Shown piece after piece: positions 26,831 through 35,732 of a stretch of 64,000 nucleotides of DNA. The translations under genes were made by a program, and so were the position numbers. The stretch is from assembly GCF_022808815.1 (NCBI RefSeq), contig NZ_JAKZLC010000001.1, positions 620,001 to 684,000 on the forward strand. Reading direction: 5' to 3'. How positions within the stretch are numbered: the first letter of the stretch is position 1; every line of letters begins with the position of its first letter. A model generated the notes under the pieces. That model did not search any database, was not told where the DNA came from, and worked only from the letters and a program-made list of their open reading frames with translations. Source of the stretch: Geothrix paludis. GTDB lineage: Bacteria > Acidobacteriota > Holophagae > Holophagales > Holophagaceae.

Positions 26831-27832
26831 TCAGTAGGCCCAGCGCAGGAGCGTGGAGCCCCAGGTGAAGCCCGCGCCGAAGGCGGACAGCACCACCAGG
26901 TCGCCCTTGGCCATGCGCTTCGCCTCCACGGCTTGATGCAGGGCGGTGGGGATGGTGGCCGTGGTGGTGTTGGCGTAGCGGTCGATGTTCACCATCATGC
27001 GGGAAGGATCGAGCTCCAGCCGCTTGGCGGCGGCATCCATGATGCGGATGTTGGCCTGATGGGGCACGAACAGCTTCAAGTCGCTGCCCCGGAAGCCGTT
27101 GCGGTCCAGAAGCAGCTTGCTGTTGTCGGCCATCTCGCGCACGGCGTTCTTGAACACCTCGCTGCCGGCCTGGTGGATGTAGTGCTCCTTGGCCGCCACG
27201 GTCTCCGCGGTGGCGGGCTTCAACGAACCGCCCGCGGGCATGAACAGGAAGCAGCCGCCGGAGCCGTCCACCTTGTGCTCGAAGTCGAGGATGCCGAGAC
27301 CATCGTCCACCCGTTCCACGATCACGGCGCCGGCGCCATCCCCGAACAGGACGGCGGTGGCGCGGTCCTCCTTGTTGATGATGGTGGACATGATGTCCAC
27401 GCCCACCACGGCGACCCGACGCACGCCGCCGGCGGCCACCAGGCTGGAAGCCGTGGTCAGGGCATAGAGGAAGCCCGAGCAGGCGGCATTCAAGTCGAAC
27501 CCGAAGGCGTTGGTAGCGCCCACCATGTCCTGGATGCGGCAGGCCGTGGCCGGGAACAGGGTGTCGGGGGTTACGGTGGTGACCAGGATCAGATCCAGCT
27601 CGGAAGCCTTGATGCCACGGTTATCCAGCGCCATCTGAAGGGCCGGGGCGCCCAGCTGGGAGGCGCCGGTGCCGGGCTCGACCCAGCGGCGCTCGCGGAT
27701 GCCGGTGCGGGTGCGGATCCACTCGTCGTTGGTCTCCATGATCTTGGAGAGATCGTCATTGGTGACCACGTTGGGAGGAAAACATTGCCCAGTTGCGGTG
27801 ATTCCGACGGGGGCGGCAAGGCGACGGTTCAA
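26831..27832 (-). CDS. fabH: 3-oxoacyl-[acyl-carrier-protein] synthase III
   Basis: 333 residues. It condenses acetyl-CoA with malonyl-ACP to begin fatty acid synthesis. The catalytic triad is visible: Cys118 in NAACSGFLYAL, His258 in FVPHQANIRI and Asn288 in RYANTTTATIP. The N-terminus (TNDDLSKIMETNDEWIRTRTGI) is typical. I chose a TTG at 27832 because GGAGG stands 5 nt upstream and the resulting N-terminus fits the family. In-frame ATGs at 27859 and 27862 lack a ribosome site but cannot be excluded. It sits between cheW and rsmD on the same strand, an unusual place. No plsX, fabD or acpP is adjacent. Confidence 0.93.
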   Translation of the reverse strand: MNRRLAAPVGITATGQCFPPNVVTNDDLSKIMETNDEWIRTRTGIRERRWVEPGTGASQLGAPALQMALDNRGIKASELDLILVTTVTPDTLFPATACRIQDMVGATNAFGFDLNAACSGFLYALTTASSLVAAGGVRRVAVVGVDIMSTIINKEDRATAVLFGDGAGAVIVERVDDGLGILDFEHKVDGSGGCFLFMPAGGSLKPATAETVAAKEHYIHQAGSEVFKNAVREMADNSKLLLDRNGFRGSDLKLFVPHQANIRIMDAAAKRLELDPSRMMVNIDRYANTTTATIPTALHQAVEAKRMAKGDLVVLSAFGAGFTWGSTLLRWAY

Positions 27833-27882
27833 GGGGGCCTCCGGGCACGAAACCCCCATCATCGCATGGACGGCCCAGGCAG

Positions 27883-28314
27883 TCAGCGGGCCTTGCGGAG
27901 GCGGTGCAGGAGCGCCAGGAGCCGATCGGGATCCAGCACCGGCAGATCCTGGTTCCCCAGCCGGCACAGCCCCGCCAGGATGGGCCCCCAGGCATCCTCG
28001 GCCGGAGGGTCGTTCAAGCCCCCCTCCGGAGCCTCCACGGTGCCGGCCAGCCCTTCCAGGGGCAGGCCCAGCCGGGGTCGGAGGACCGCCAGCACGGCGG
28101 GGGGCGCCGCGTGGTCCGGATCTCCCACGACCACGCCCCAGTCCAGCACCGGAAGGAATTCCCCGTGATGAAGCACCACCCCCTGGATGCCCGGGGGTCC
28201 GCTGGGAATGGGCGTCACCGGGGAGCCCGGCACCACCTCCCGGAGTTCGGACACCGGCAGCAGGAACGCCCGCCCGGCAGCCCTGGCGTGGAGGAGGAGG
28301 CGTGATTCAGACAT
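27883..28314 (-). CDS. cheW: CheW-like adaptor
   Basis: 143 residues, a single CheW domain, slightly short for the family. It couples chemoreceptors to CheA. FLLPVSELREVVPGSPVTPIP and GIQGVVLHHGEFLPVLDWG correspond to the conserved RG..LPV.DL block, and the C-terminal half holds LPVLDPDRLL. It overlaps the 3' end of cheA by 8 nt, which implies translational coupling. No second CheW is seen in the window. It is probably the partner of the receptor at 23776-26325. Confidence 0.85.
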   Translation of the reverse strand: MSESRLLLHARAAGRAFLLPVSELREVVPGSPVTPIPSGPPGIQGVVLHHGEFLPVLDWGVVVGDPDHAAPPAVLAVLRPRLGLPLEGLAGTVEAPEGGLNDPPAEDAWGPILAGLCRLGNQDLPVLDPDRLLALLHRLRKAR

Positions 28315-30337
28315 CGGCCACCCGCTTCATGAGGGAATCCATGGCCAAACCCATGACCGCTTCCGGATCCAGCACCCAGAGGACGCCGTCCTCCTGGAGG
28401 CTGCCACCCATGATGCCCGGGGCGTGGGCCAGCTCGGGCAGGCTCCGGAGCAGGAGCTCGACACGGCCCGCGACTTCGTCCACCCCCAACGCGAGATCCA
28501 GCCCAGACTCAGCGGCAGCGCCCTGCTGGCGGAGCACCACGAAGAACTGCTGGCCTCCGGATGGCTCGGACAATCCCAGGCAGGCCTGGAGCGATTCCAT
28601 GGGCAGGTCGCGGCCCAGGACCTCGATGCGCCCACCCCCGTGAACGGGAGCGAGGCTCGACTGGACCCGGAGCACGTGGTTCAGCGGCACCCCGAAGGTC
28701 TGCTGACCGCAGCGGACCTTCAGACAGGCGATCACGGCCCTGGACAGGGGCAGGCTCAGCCGGACCAGGCTGCCCCGGCGGGGTTCACTGGAGATCTGGA
28801 TGTCGCCACCCATCCCTTCCACCTCGGCCCGCACCACGTCCATGCCCACGCCCCGGCCCGAAATCTGCGAGGCCCGCTCCTTGGTGGAGAAGCCGGGCTC
28901 CAGGGCCAGCCGATGGAGGTCTTCGACGGAGTGGATCTGCCCATCCTTGAGCAGCCCCATGGCGAGGCCGCGCGCCTCGATGCGGGCCAGGTCGAAGCCG
29001 CGCCCGTCGTCCCGGAGGTCGAAGCGGAGGTTCCGGCCCCGCTGGGAGGCCGAGATCTTCAGGGAACCCGTTTCCGCCTTGCCCTGGGCCGAGCGTTCCT
29101 CGGGGCTCTCGAGCCCGTGGTCGAGGGCGTTCCTCACAAGGTGGAGGAACGGCTCCGTGAGCCGCCCGAGCAGGCTTCTTTCGAGCTCCAGATCCCCGCC
29201 CTGGAAGGTGAGCCGGACCGGCTTCCCCATGTCCCGGCTGAGGGCCCTCACCATGGGCTCGATCCTCTGGAACAGGCTCTCGACCTTCACCATGCGCATC
29301 TGAAGGAGGGCCTTCTGGACCTCCAGCAGGCCGGCCTCGATCTCCCCCATCATGGCCATGGGCCGGGCCAGGCCGGGATCCTGGGTCTCCCGGAGGGCCA
29401 GGCTCGCAGAGTCCCGCACCTGCGCGACGGTCATGAGCCTGGCCTCCAGGGCATCCACCCGCTGGGCCGGCAACCTCAGAACCTCGGCATCCAGAGGCAA
29501 GGCCGCCGGGGAATGGGAGGCCACTGGTGCGGGTCCCGGCGCTGGCGGCGCGACCAGGGGGCCGGGATCCGCCTTCAAGCTGGCCGGCACCCGGTCCGGG
29601 TCAGCCAGTTCCATGATTTCCAGATTCTCCTCCGGAAGGACGTCCAGGCCGTCGGTCTCCAGAGCCGGCGCGGCCACCAGCAGGAGGAAAAACAGGCCGT
29701 CGCGGTCGTCGTGCATCTCGAGCGGCAGGGTGGAGATCAGCTCGCCCTGGGCGCCCGCCGCCTCGCTGATGCTTCGGAGGCGGTCGTCGAAGGTCGCCAG
29801 GTCCAGCCGGACGCTGACGCCTTGGATGGGAATGCCCGCCAGGAGCACCGCGGTCACCCGCGTCCGCTCGTACTCGGACAGAGCCTTCAGCATGTCCGGC
29901 GGGAGGTCCAGGAGCGCGGTGAGGTCAAGGACCGCGCCTTCGGACGGCCTGGCCAGCGCCTCCAGCTCACCAAGCTGGCGCCGGATGGCGTGCAGGTAGT
30001 CCTCCGGCTCCGGCCGCCCCCGCCGGAGCTCGGTCAGTCCGGACTCCAGGGCCTGGATGCCGGCTTCGAGCGTTTCGATCAATGAATCCGTGGACCGGAG
30101 CCGCCCCTGGCGCATCAGGTCGAAGATGTCCTCCATGCGGTGGGCGGCCTGGCTGAACCGGGGGAAGCCGAGCATCCCCGCCATGCCCTTCAGCGTATGG
30201 GTCGTGCGGAACAGGGCGTTCACGGAGGCTTGCACCACGTGCGGCGGCTGAGGCGATTTCAGCGCCGCCAGCCTCTGCCGGGCCTGCACGAACAGGTCCT
30301 CGCATTCAGCCCAGACATCGTCAAAGGAGGGATCCAT
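28307..30337 (-). CDS. cheA: chemotaxis histidine kinase CheA
   Basis: 676 residues. P1 (HPt) holds the phosphorylated His47 in FRTTHTLKGMAGMLGF. A linker of about 250 residues replaces a recognisable CheY-binding P2 domain. The P3 dimerisation, P4 ATPase and P5 CheW-like domains follow; P4 has the N-box HLVRNALDHGLE, the G1 box RDDGRGF and the G2 box GRGVGMDVV. P5 ends the protein (from ~535). It has no receiver domain. The gene is first of the block and divergent from kdsB. No cheY, cheB, cheR or cheD lies in the window, so the output probably goes through the receiver proteins encoded downstream or elsewhere. Confidence 0.94.
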   Translation of the reverse strand: MDPSFDDVWAECEDLFVQARQRLAALKSPQPPHVVQASVNALFRTTHTLKGMAGMLGFPRFSQAAHRMEDIFDLMRQGRLRSTDSLIETLEAGIQALESGLTELRRGRPEPEDYLHAIRRQLGELEALARPSEGAVLDLTALLDLPPDMLKALSEYERTRVTAVLLAGIPIQGVSVRLDLATFDDRLRSISEAAGAQGELISTLPLEMHDDRDGLFFLLLVAAPALETDGLDVLPEENLEIMELADPDRVPASLKADPGPLVAPPAPGPAPVASHSPAALPLDAEVLRLPAQRVDALEARLMTVAQVRDSASLALRETQDPGLARPMAMMGEIEAGLLEVQKALLQMRMVKVESLFQRIEPMVRALSRDMGKPVRLTFQGGDLELERSLLGRLTEPFLHLVRNALDHGLESPEERSAQGKAETGSLKISASQRGRNLRFDLRDDGRGFDLARIEARGLAMGLLKDGQIHSVEDLHRLALEPGFSTKERASQISGRGVGMDVVRAEVEGMGGDIQISSEPRRGSLVRLSLPLSRAVIACLKVRCGQQTFGVPLNHVLRVQSSLAPVHGGGRIEVLGRDLPMESLQACLGLSEPSGGQQFFVVLRQQGAAAESGLDLALGVDEVAGRVELLLRSLPELAHAPGIMGGSLQEDGVLWVLDPEAVMGLAMDSLMKRVADV

Positions 30338-30430
30338 GGAACTCCCGATGAGGTGGCATCGGCAGGAGCGTCCAGAGACTGGAGTCCGGAGGGTTCAGTC
30401 CTCAGGCCTCATCCCGTCTAAACTGCTCCC

Positions 30431-31216
30431 ATGCGCACCCTCGCCGTTCTCCCCTCCCGCTTCCAGGCCTCCCGCTTTCCGGGCAAGCCCCTGGCCCTCA
30501 TCGCCGGGAAACCCATGATCCAGTGGGTCTTCGATGCGGCCAAGCGGGCCCAGGGCGTGGACCGGGTGGTGGTGGCCACGGATGATGGCCGCATCGCCGA
30601 CACCGTGAAGGGCTTCGGAGGCGAAGCCGTGATGACGGACCCTGCCCTGCCCTCCGGCACGGACCGCACGGCGGCCGCTCTGGAAGCACTGGGCGAATCC
30701 TTCGACTGCGTGCTCAACATCCAGGGGGATGAGCCCGCCATGCACCCCGACACCGTGGCCGCGGTGGTGGCCCTCATGCGCGACCAGCCGGACCTGCCCA
30801 TGGGCACGGCCGCCTGCCCCTTCGCCCATGCCGATGAGCTGTTCAACCCCAACGCCGTGAAGGTGGTGGTGGACGACCACCGGCGGGCCCTCTACTTCAG
30901 CCGCAGCCCCATCCCCTACCTGCGCAACAGCGCCATCTTCGAGCCGGACTTCCGGCCCTGGATGAAGCCGGAGCAGCTCTCTCACTTCAAGCGCCACCTG
31001 GGGCTCTACGCCTACCGGCCGGATACCCTCAAAGCCTTCACCCGGCTGGCGCCCCACCCCCTGGAGCAGCTGGAGATGCTGGAACAACTCCGCGCCCTGG
31101 CGGCGGGCATACCCATCGGCGTGGCGGACACGCCCTTCCTGAGCCTGGGCGTGGACGTGCCCGCGGACGTGCCCGCCGCCGAAGCCCTGCTGCGGGAGCG
31201 GGGGCTGGCCCGCTAG
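30431..31216 (+). CDS. kdsB: 3-deoxy-manno-octulosonate cytidylyltransferase
   Basis: 261 residues. It activates Kdo with CTP to give CMP-Kdo for lipid A-core synthesis. VLPSRFQASRFPGKPLALIAG is the nucleotide-binding P-loop-like start (SR.P.KPL), NIQGDEPAMHP holds metal-binding residues, and YFSRSPIPYLR and HLGLYAYRP are KdsB signatures. The length is normal (~250). It is first of kdsB-trxB-alr on the plus strand, divergent from cheA. Confidence 0.95.
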   Translation: MRTLAVLPSRFQASRFPGKPLALIAGKPMIQWVFDAAKRAQGVDRVVVATDDGRIADTVKGFGGEAVMTDPALPSGTDRTAAALEALGESFDCVLNIQGDEPAMHPDTVAAVVALMRDQPDLPMGTAACPFAHADELFNPNAVKVVVDDHRRALYFSRSPIPYLRNSAIFEPDFRPWMKPEQLSHFKRHLGLYAYRPDTLKAFTRLAPHPLEQLEMLEQLRALAAGIPIGVADTPFLSLGVDVPADVPAAEALLRERGLAR

Positions 31217-31283
31217 GCGCCGCCGGTCCAGGCGCGCTAGACTCGAAGGACGGCTGAAGCCTGTTCCTTGCCAGGAGAATCTT

Positions 31284-32252
31284 GTGAGCCACCACAAAGT
31301 CGTCGTCATCGGCACCGGCCCCGCGGGCTATACCGCGGCCCTGTATGCCTCCCGGGCCAACCTGGCGCCCCTGGTGTTCGAAGGCGCCCAGCCCGGCGGG
31401 CAGCTCACCATCACCACGGAAGTGGAGAACTTCCCCGGCTTCCGCCAGGGCGTCGCGGGCCCGGCCCTCATGGACGAGATGCGGGAGCAGGTGCTCCGCT
31501 TCGGCACCACCATCAAGTCCGAGACCGTCCTCAAGGCCGACCTCCAGGCCCGCCCCTTCAAGCTCACCACCGACAAGGGCGAGTACACCGCGGACGCCGT
31601 GATCATCGCCACGGGCGCCTCCGCCAAGTGGCTGGGCATCCACAAGGACGAGCAGCTCTCCCGCACCGGCGGGGGCGTGAGCGCCTGCGCCACCTGCGAC
31701 GGCTTCTTCTTCCGCGGCAAGGAGATCGCCGTGGTGGGCGGCGGCGACACGGCCATCGAGGAGGCCACCTTCCTCACGAAGTTCGCCACCAAGGTCCACC
31801 TCATCCACCGCCGGGACAAGCTCCGCGCCTCCAAGGCCATGCAGGATCGGGCCCTCAAGAACGAGAAGATCCAGCCCGTGTGGAACAAGGTCGTGCTCGA
31901 CGTGCTGACCGCCACCCACGAGACGCCCATGGGCGAGAAGGTGGAGAAGATCCGCGCCCTCAAGCTCAAGGACACCGTGGACGGCTCCGAGTCCGAGCTG
32001 CCTGTCGAGGGGCTCTTCGTGGCCATCGGCCACCAGCCCAATACGGGCCTGTTCAAGGGTCAGCTGCCCATGGACGAGACCGGCTACCTCCAGGTGGAGA
32101 AGGGCTCCACGCGCACGGCCATTTCCGGCGTCTTCGCCTGCGGCGACGTGCAGGACCACGTGTACCGGCAGGCCATCACCGCCGCCGGCAGCGGCTGCAT
32201 GGCCGCCATCGATGCGGAGCGCTGGCTGGTGGACCAGGGCCTGGCGGAATGA
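31284..32252 (+). CDS. trxB: thioredoxin-disulfide reductase
   Basis: 322 residues. It reduces thioredoxin with NADPH. The FAD motif is VVVIGTGPAGYTAALYASRA, the redox-active pair is in SACATCDGFFF (CATC), the NADPH motif is AVVGGGDTAIEEA, and the C-terminal FAD motif is GVFACGDVQDH. The start is a GTG with GGAG upstream. It lies 67 nt after kdsB and 12 nt before alr, so the three may be co-transcribed. Length and motif order are fully canonical. Confidence 0.96.
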   Translation: MSHHKVVVIGTGPAGYTAALYASRANLAPLVFEGAQPGGQLTITTEVENFPGFRQGVAGPALMDEMREQVLRFGTTIKSETVLKADLQARPFKLTTDKGEYTADAVIIATGASAKWLGIHKDEQLSRTGGGVSACATCDGFFFRGKEIAVVGGGDTAIEEATFLTKFATKVHLIHRRDKLRASKAMQDRALKNEKIQPVWNKVVLDVLTATHETPMGEKVEKIRALKLKDTVDGSESELPVEGLFVAIGHQPNTGLFKGQLPMDETGYLQVEKGSTRTAISGVFACGDVQDHVYRQAITAAGSGCMAAIDAERWLVDQGLAE

Positions 32253-32264
32253 AGGTCGCCGGGC

Positions 32265-33404
32265 GTGAATGAGCAGCACCTCGAACCCCTGAAGCCGCAT
32301 CCGGAGGGCCGGGCCCTCCGGGCGGAAGTGGACCTGGGCCGCATCGCGCGCAACCTCGACCGCGTCCGCACCCTTGTGGGCGGGCGGCAGATCTGGGGCG
32401 TGGTGAAAGCCAACGCTTACGGGCATGGGGCCGTGCCCGTGGGCCGGGCCCTGGAGTCCGCCGGGGCCTACGGGCTCGCTATCTCCAGCCTGGAGGAAGG
32501 CCTTGAGCTGCGCCGGGGAAGCATCAGGTGCCCGATCCTCGTCCTGGGAGGCCTCCGCCCCGAGGCCCTGCCAGCCGCCAGCGCGGAGAACCTCACCATC
32601 TCGGTGGTGGGGCCGGAATATCTGGAGGACTATGCCCGCCTGCTGCCCCAGCACCCCGTGCGGCTCCACCTGAAGCTGGACACGGGCATGGGGCGCTTCG
32701 GCCTCCTGCCCTCGGAGCTGGGGGACTGCCTTCCGGCCCTGCGCCGGCTCTCCCCATGGATCGAAGGCGCCATGGGGCACTTCGCCACGGCGGACGATCC
32801 GGATCCTGGTTTCGCCCAGCGCCAGCGGCGGGTCTTCGACGCCTGCCTGTCGCAACTGGCGGACGGAGGCGTCCATCCAGCCCAGCGCCATCACGGGAAC
32901 AGCGACGCCTGCCTCCGGGGCCTGCTGGACCAGGACACCCACGTGCGCCCAGGCCTGGCCTTGTACGGCCTGGCCATGGTCGCCGAAGGCCGTGCGCTAG
33001 GCCTGGAGCCGGCCCTGGAGCTGGTGGCCGAAGTGGCCCGGGTGAAGGCCATGCCCGCGGGCACGACGGTGGGCTATGGCCGCACCTTCGTCGCACCCCA
33101 TCCCCTGCAGATCGCCACCCTGGCCTGCGGCTATGCGGACGGCTACCGCCGCGACCTGGGGAACCGGGCCGTCGTGGGCTTCCGCGGCCGGACCTTCCCC
33201 GTGGTGGGCCGGATCTCCATGGACTACCTCACGGTGGCCCTGCCCCTGGACGTGCCCGTGACGCCTGGGGACCCCATGACCCTGTACAGCGGGGATCCCG
33301 CGGCGGCGCACAGCCTCGAACGCCTGGCCCAGCTCCTCGGCACCATCCCCTACGAACTGAGCTGCGCGCTCCACCGCAGGATCACCCGCCGTTTCCTGCC
33401 GTAG
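32265..33404 (+). CDS. alr: alanine racemase
   Basis: 379 residues. It interconverts L- and D-alanine for peptidoglycan. The PLP lysine is K48 in VVKANAYGHGAVPVG. LKLDTGMGRFG and HFATADDPD are conserved barrel motifs, and GYGRTFVA plus ACGYADGYRRDLGN carry the second catalytic Tyr region; VGRISMDYLTV is the C-terminal domain signature. The GTG at 32265 is the start; an ATG 4 nt later is out of frame. It is convergent with lptD, with only 9 nt between the stops. Confidence 0.95.
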   Translation: MNEQHLEPLKPHPEGRALRAEVDLGRIARNLDRVRTLVGGRQIWGVVKANAYGHGAVPVGRALESAGAYGLAISSLEEGLELRRGSIRCPILVLGGLRPEALPAASAENLTISVVGPEYLEDYARLLPQHPVRLHLKLDTGMGRFGLLPSELGDCLPALRRLSPWIEGAMGHFATADDPDPGFAQRQRRVFDACLSQLADGGVHPAQRHHGNSDACLRGLLDQDTHVRPGLALYGLAMVAEGRALGLEPALELVAEVARVKAMPAGTTVGYGRTFVAPHPLQIATLACGYADGYRRDLGNRAVVGFRGRTFPVVGRISMDYLTVALPLDVPVTPGDPMTLYSGDPAAAHSLERLAQLLGTIPYELSCALHRRITRRFLP

Positions 33405-33413
33405 GAACGGCCC

Positions 33414-35726
33414 TCAACGCCGGAAGCTGAAGAGGTCCCCCAGCCCGCGGAGGGTGAGGGTCAGGTCGATGCGATCCTCCCGCCCGCCGGACACGAGGTT
33501 GGTGTTCAGGGCCACGTGGGTGTACTTCAGCACGTAGGCCACGCAGGGCTCCACGTAGGCCAGGGCCACCTGGCTTGAGGCGAAGGCGCTCATGTGGAAA
33601 TCGTAGTTGGCGCTGAATTCCAGGCGGAGCCGGTCGTCCCAGAAACGTTGGACGCCGCCCGCCTGCAGGCCCTTCTGGCGCACCAGGAAGCGGTTGATGC
33701 CCGTGGAGAAGTAGGCCAGGTTGAACTGGCTGCCGTCCTTGACCTTGAAGTCCATGCTCAGGGCATTGTCCGAGCCGCCGGCGCCCAGATCCGAGGAACG
33801 GCGGAGGCTGATCCGCAAGCGCTCGTGAGGTTCCACGTCCAAGTCCGTGTCCACGCTGGACCAGCCCTTCTTGTAGCGGCCGTCGCTGAGGATGATGGGT
33901 GAGGCATGGTAGCGGGTGGCGATGCGGAGACGCGCCAGATCCGCGAACCCGGTGCCAGGCCCGGAGCGGCCGAAGATGTGCTGCTTGAGCCCCACTTCGA
34001 AGCTCCGCTCGCCGGAGGCACTTTCGTTGACGCCCGGGAAGGCGTCCACCGAATCGAACCGGGGCAGCCTGCCCGCTTCGCCGTACAGGCTCGTCTGCGT
34101 CCAGCCGAAGTAGGGCTCGGCGACGTGCTTGAGTTCGCCTTTGTAGCCGAGGATCGAGACATCCTTGAAGGTCCGCCCCACCTGCGGTCCCGACAGCCGC
34201 AGATGCCCCGAGCCCAGGAACCGCGTCGCCGCCGCCCCATCCACCTGGAAGGGGCTGGTGGCGGGATTCACCACGGTGTCGGTGGCCCCGCCTTCCGGAT
34301 CGAAGACGGAAGAGCCCAGGCTGGCGCTGTAGTGGGTCGCGCGCCCCATGGCCTCGAAGTCCGCGCGGAAGGGTCCCCACTGCCCCAGGCGGCCGTGGAT
34401 GCGGGCGTTCGCATCCTGGCGGTCCCAGGCGTAGGTATCCGCGGGGGCCGTGGCGCTGCCTTCGATGCGGTAGGCGAAGCGACCCACCCGCACGCCGCCA
34501 TCGAGGTACAGGGGGCCGAGCAGGGAGACAGGGAAGAAGCGGAATTCCGCCTGGGGCAGCGTCTGCCGCCGCAGGGAGGCCGGAAAATCCGGGCTGTAGA
34601 AGGGATCCCCCTGGTCCTTGGTGTAGAAGAAGCTGCGTTGCTCGGCGGCCGAGAGGTTGAGGTTTCCGAAGGTGTAGGTGCGCCCCAGGTAGATCGCCGA
34701 ATCGAAGGTGGTGGCCCCGAGGTAGCCGAGGCCCTTCCCGAAATCCGCATCAACGAGGTTGTCCGAAGCCTGGTTCACGTCCGCCGTGAGCTGCCAGCCA
34801 TCCTCACGCTGCCACACCTCCTTCAGCGAGTAGCGGTAGCGGCGCTCATCGAGGCTCTTCTGGTGGATGGTCTGGCCGGAGAAGCTGCCCTGGTGGGTCA
34901 GGTCGGGCCGCCAGCGCGCTTCTCCGCCCCAGAGGACACCCTCCTTCGTGAAGTACTCCGGCGACAGGGTGGCGTCCACCGAATCCCCCATGACCTGGTA
35001 GTAGGAAAGCCCCAGGGTGGTGCCGAAGACGCTGGACATCCCGATCTTCGGGGGGAGCAGGCCCGAGGTCCGCTCCGCCTGCGCCGGATACAGGGCGTAG
35101 GGGACGTAGTAGATCGGGACGGCCCCCAGGAGCACCCGGGCGTTCCACATGCTGGCGAAGCCATCCAGGTCGATCTTCAGGGAGGAGAGACGGGCCTTCC
35201 AGCCGGGCTTCTCCTCCGGGCAGGGGCTCAGTTCCACGGCATCGAAGGCCCAGGTGCGCAGCGTGGTGAAGGCCACGTGGCTGGAGCGCAGGGTCCAGCT
35301 TGGAGGCAGGTCCATCTGCAGCGCCCAGGCCTGGCCCGATCGTCGCTCCCAGTCCATCTCCAGGCGCTCGCCCCGGAGCCGCAGGCCCGGGCCTTCCAGT
35401 CGGATGTGTCCTTCCGCCACCAGGCGGCCGTCCGGGATGTGGTACCGGATGCGGTCCGCCAGCAGCAGCAATCCCTCGGATTGGATGGCGCCCTGCTCCA
35501 GCGTCCAGACATCGGCCTCCTCGAAGACCCCTTCTCCGCGGTAATCGAAGGGCACCCTGGCCAGGCCCGGCCCCCGGTCCACGCGGAAGGGGCGGAGGGG
35601 CAGCAGCTCCGCGGGCGTGGGCGCATCCAGCGGAAGGGGCTGCGGAAGGTCGGGCAGGCCCTGGGCAGCCAGCAGGGCCGGCACGGCACCCAGCAGCAGG
35701 CCTCGGGTCCTCCCGGGGATGGCCAT
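33414..35726 (-). CDS. lptD: LPS-assembly protein LptD (outer-membrane beta-barrel)
   Basis: 770 residues. It inserts LPS into the outer leaflet together with LptE. The signal peptide (MAIPGRTRGLLLGAVPALLAAQG) is followed by an OstA/LptA-like domain (~55-190), then a long barrel of alternating strands. VPYALYPAQAERTSGLLPPKIG matches the conserved plug-barrel junction, and the protein ends in Phe-Arg-Arg near an aromatic strand. Only two cysteines are clear, C169 (ELSPCPEE) and C728 (VEPCVAYV); they correspond to one inter-domain disulfide of the four-Cys E. coli protein. It is followed by zip and rne on the same strand in reverse order of transcription (rne, zip, lptD). Confidence 0.92.
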   Translation of the reverse strand: MAIPGRTRGLLLGAVPALLAAQGLPDLPQPLPLDAPTPAELLPLRPFRVDRGPGLARVPFDYRGEGVFEEADVWTLEQGAIQSEGLLLLADRIRYHIPDGRLVAEGHIRLEGPGLRLRGERLEMDWERRSGQAWALQMDLPPSWTLRSSHVAFTTLRTWAFDAVELSPCPEEKPGWKARLSSLKIDLDGFASMWNARVLLGAVPIYYVPYALYPAQAERTSGLLPPKIGMSSVFGTTLGLSYYQVMGDSVDATLSPEYFTKEGVLWGGEARWRPDLTHQGSFSGQTIHQKSLDERRYRYSLKEVWQREDGWQLTADVNQASDNLVDADFGKGLGYLGATTFDSAIYLGRTYTFGNLNLSAAEQRSFFYTKDQGDPFYSPDFPASLRRQTLPQAEFRFFPVSLLGPLYLDGGVRVGRFAYRIEGSATAPADTYAWDRQDANARIHGRLGQWGPFRADFEAMGRATHYSASLGSSVFDPEGGATDTVVNPATSPFQVDGAAATRFLGSGHLRLSGPQVGRTFKDVSILGYKGELKHVAEPYFGWTQTSLYGEAGRLPRFDSVDAFPGVNESASGERSFEVGLKQHIFGRSGPGTGFADLARLRIATRYHASPIILSDGRYKKGWSSVDTDLDVEPHERLRISLRRSSDLGAGGSDNALSMDFKVKDGSQFNLAYFSTGINRFLVRQKGLQAGGVQRFWDDRLRLEFSANYDFHMSAFASSQVALAYVEPCVAYVLKYTHVALNTNLVSGGREDRIDLTLTLRGLGDLFSFRR

Positions 35727-35732
35727 GGGCGA

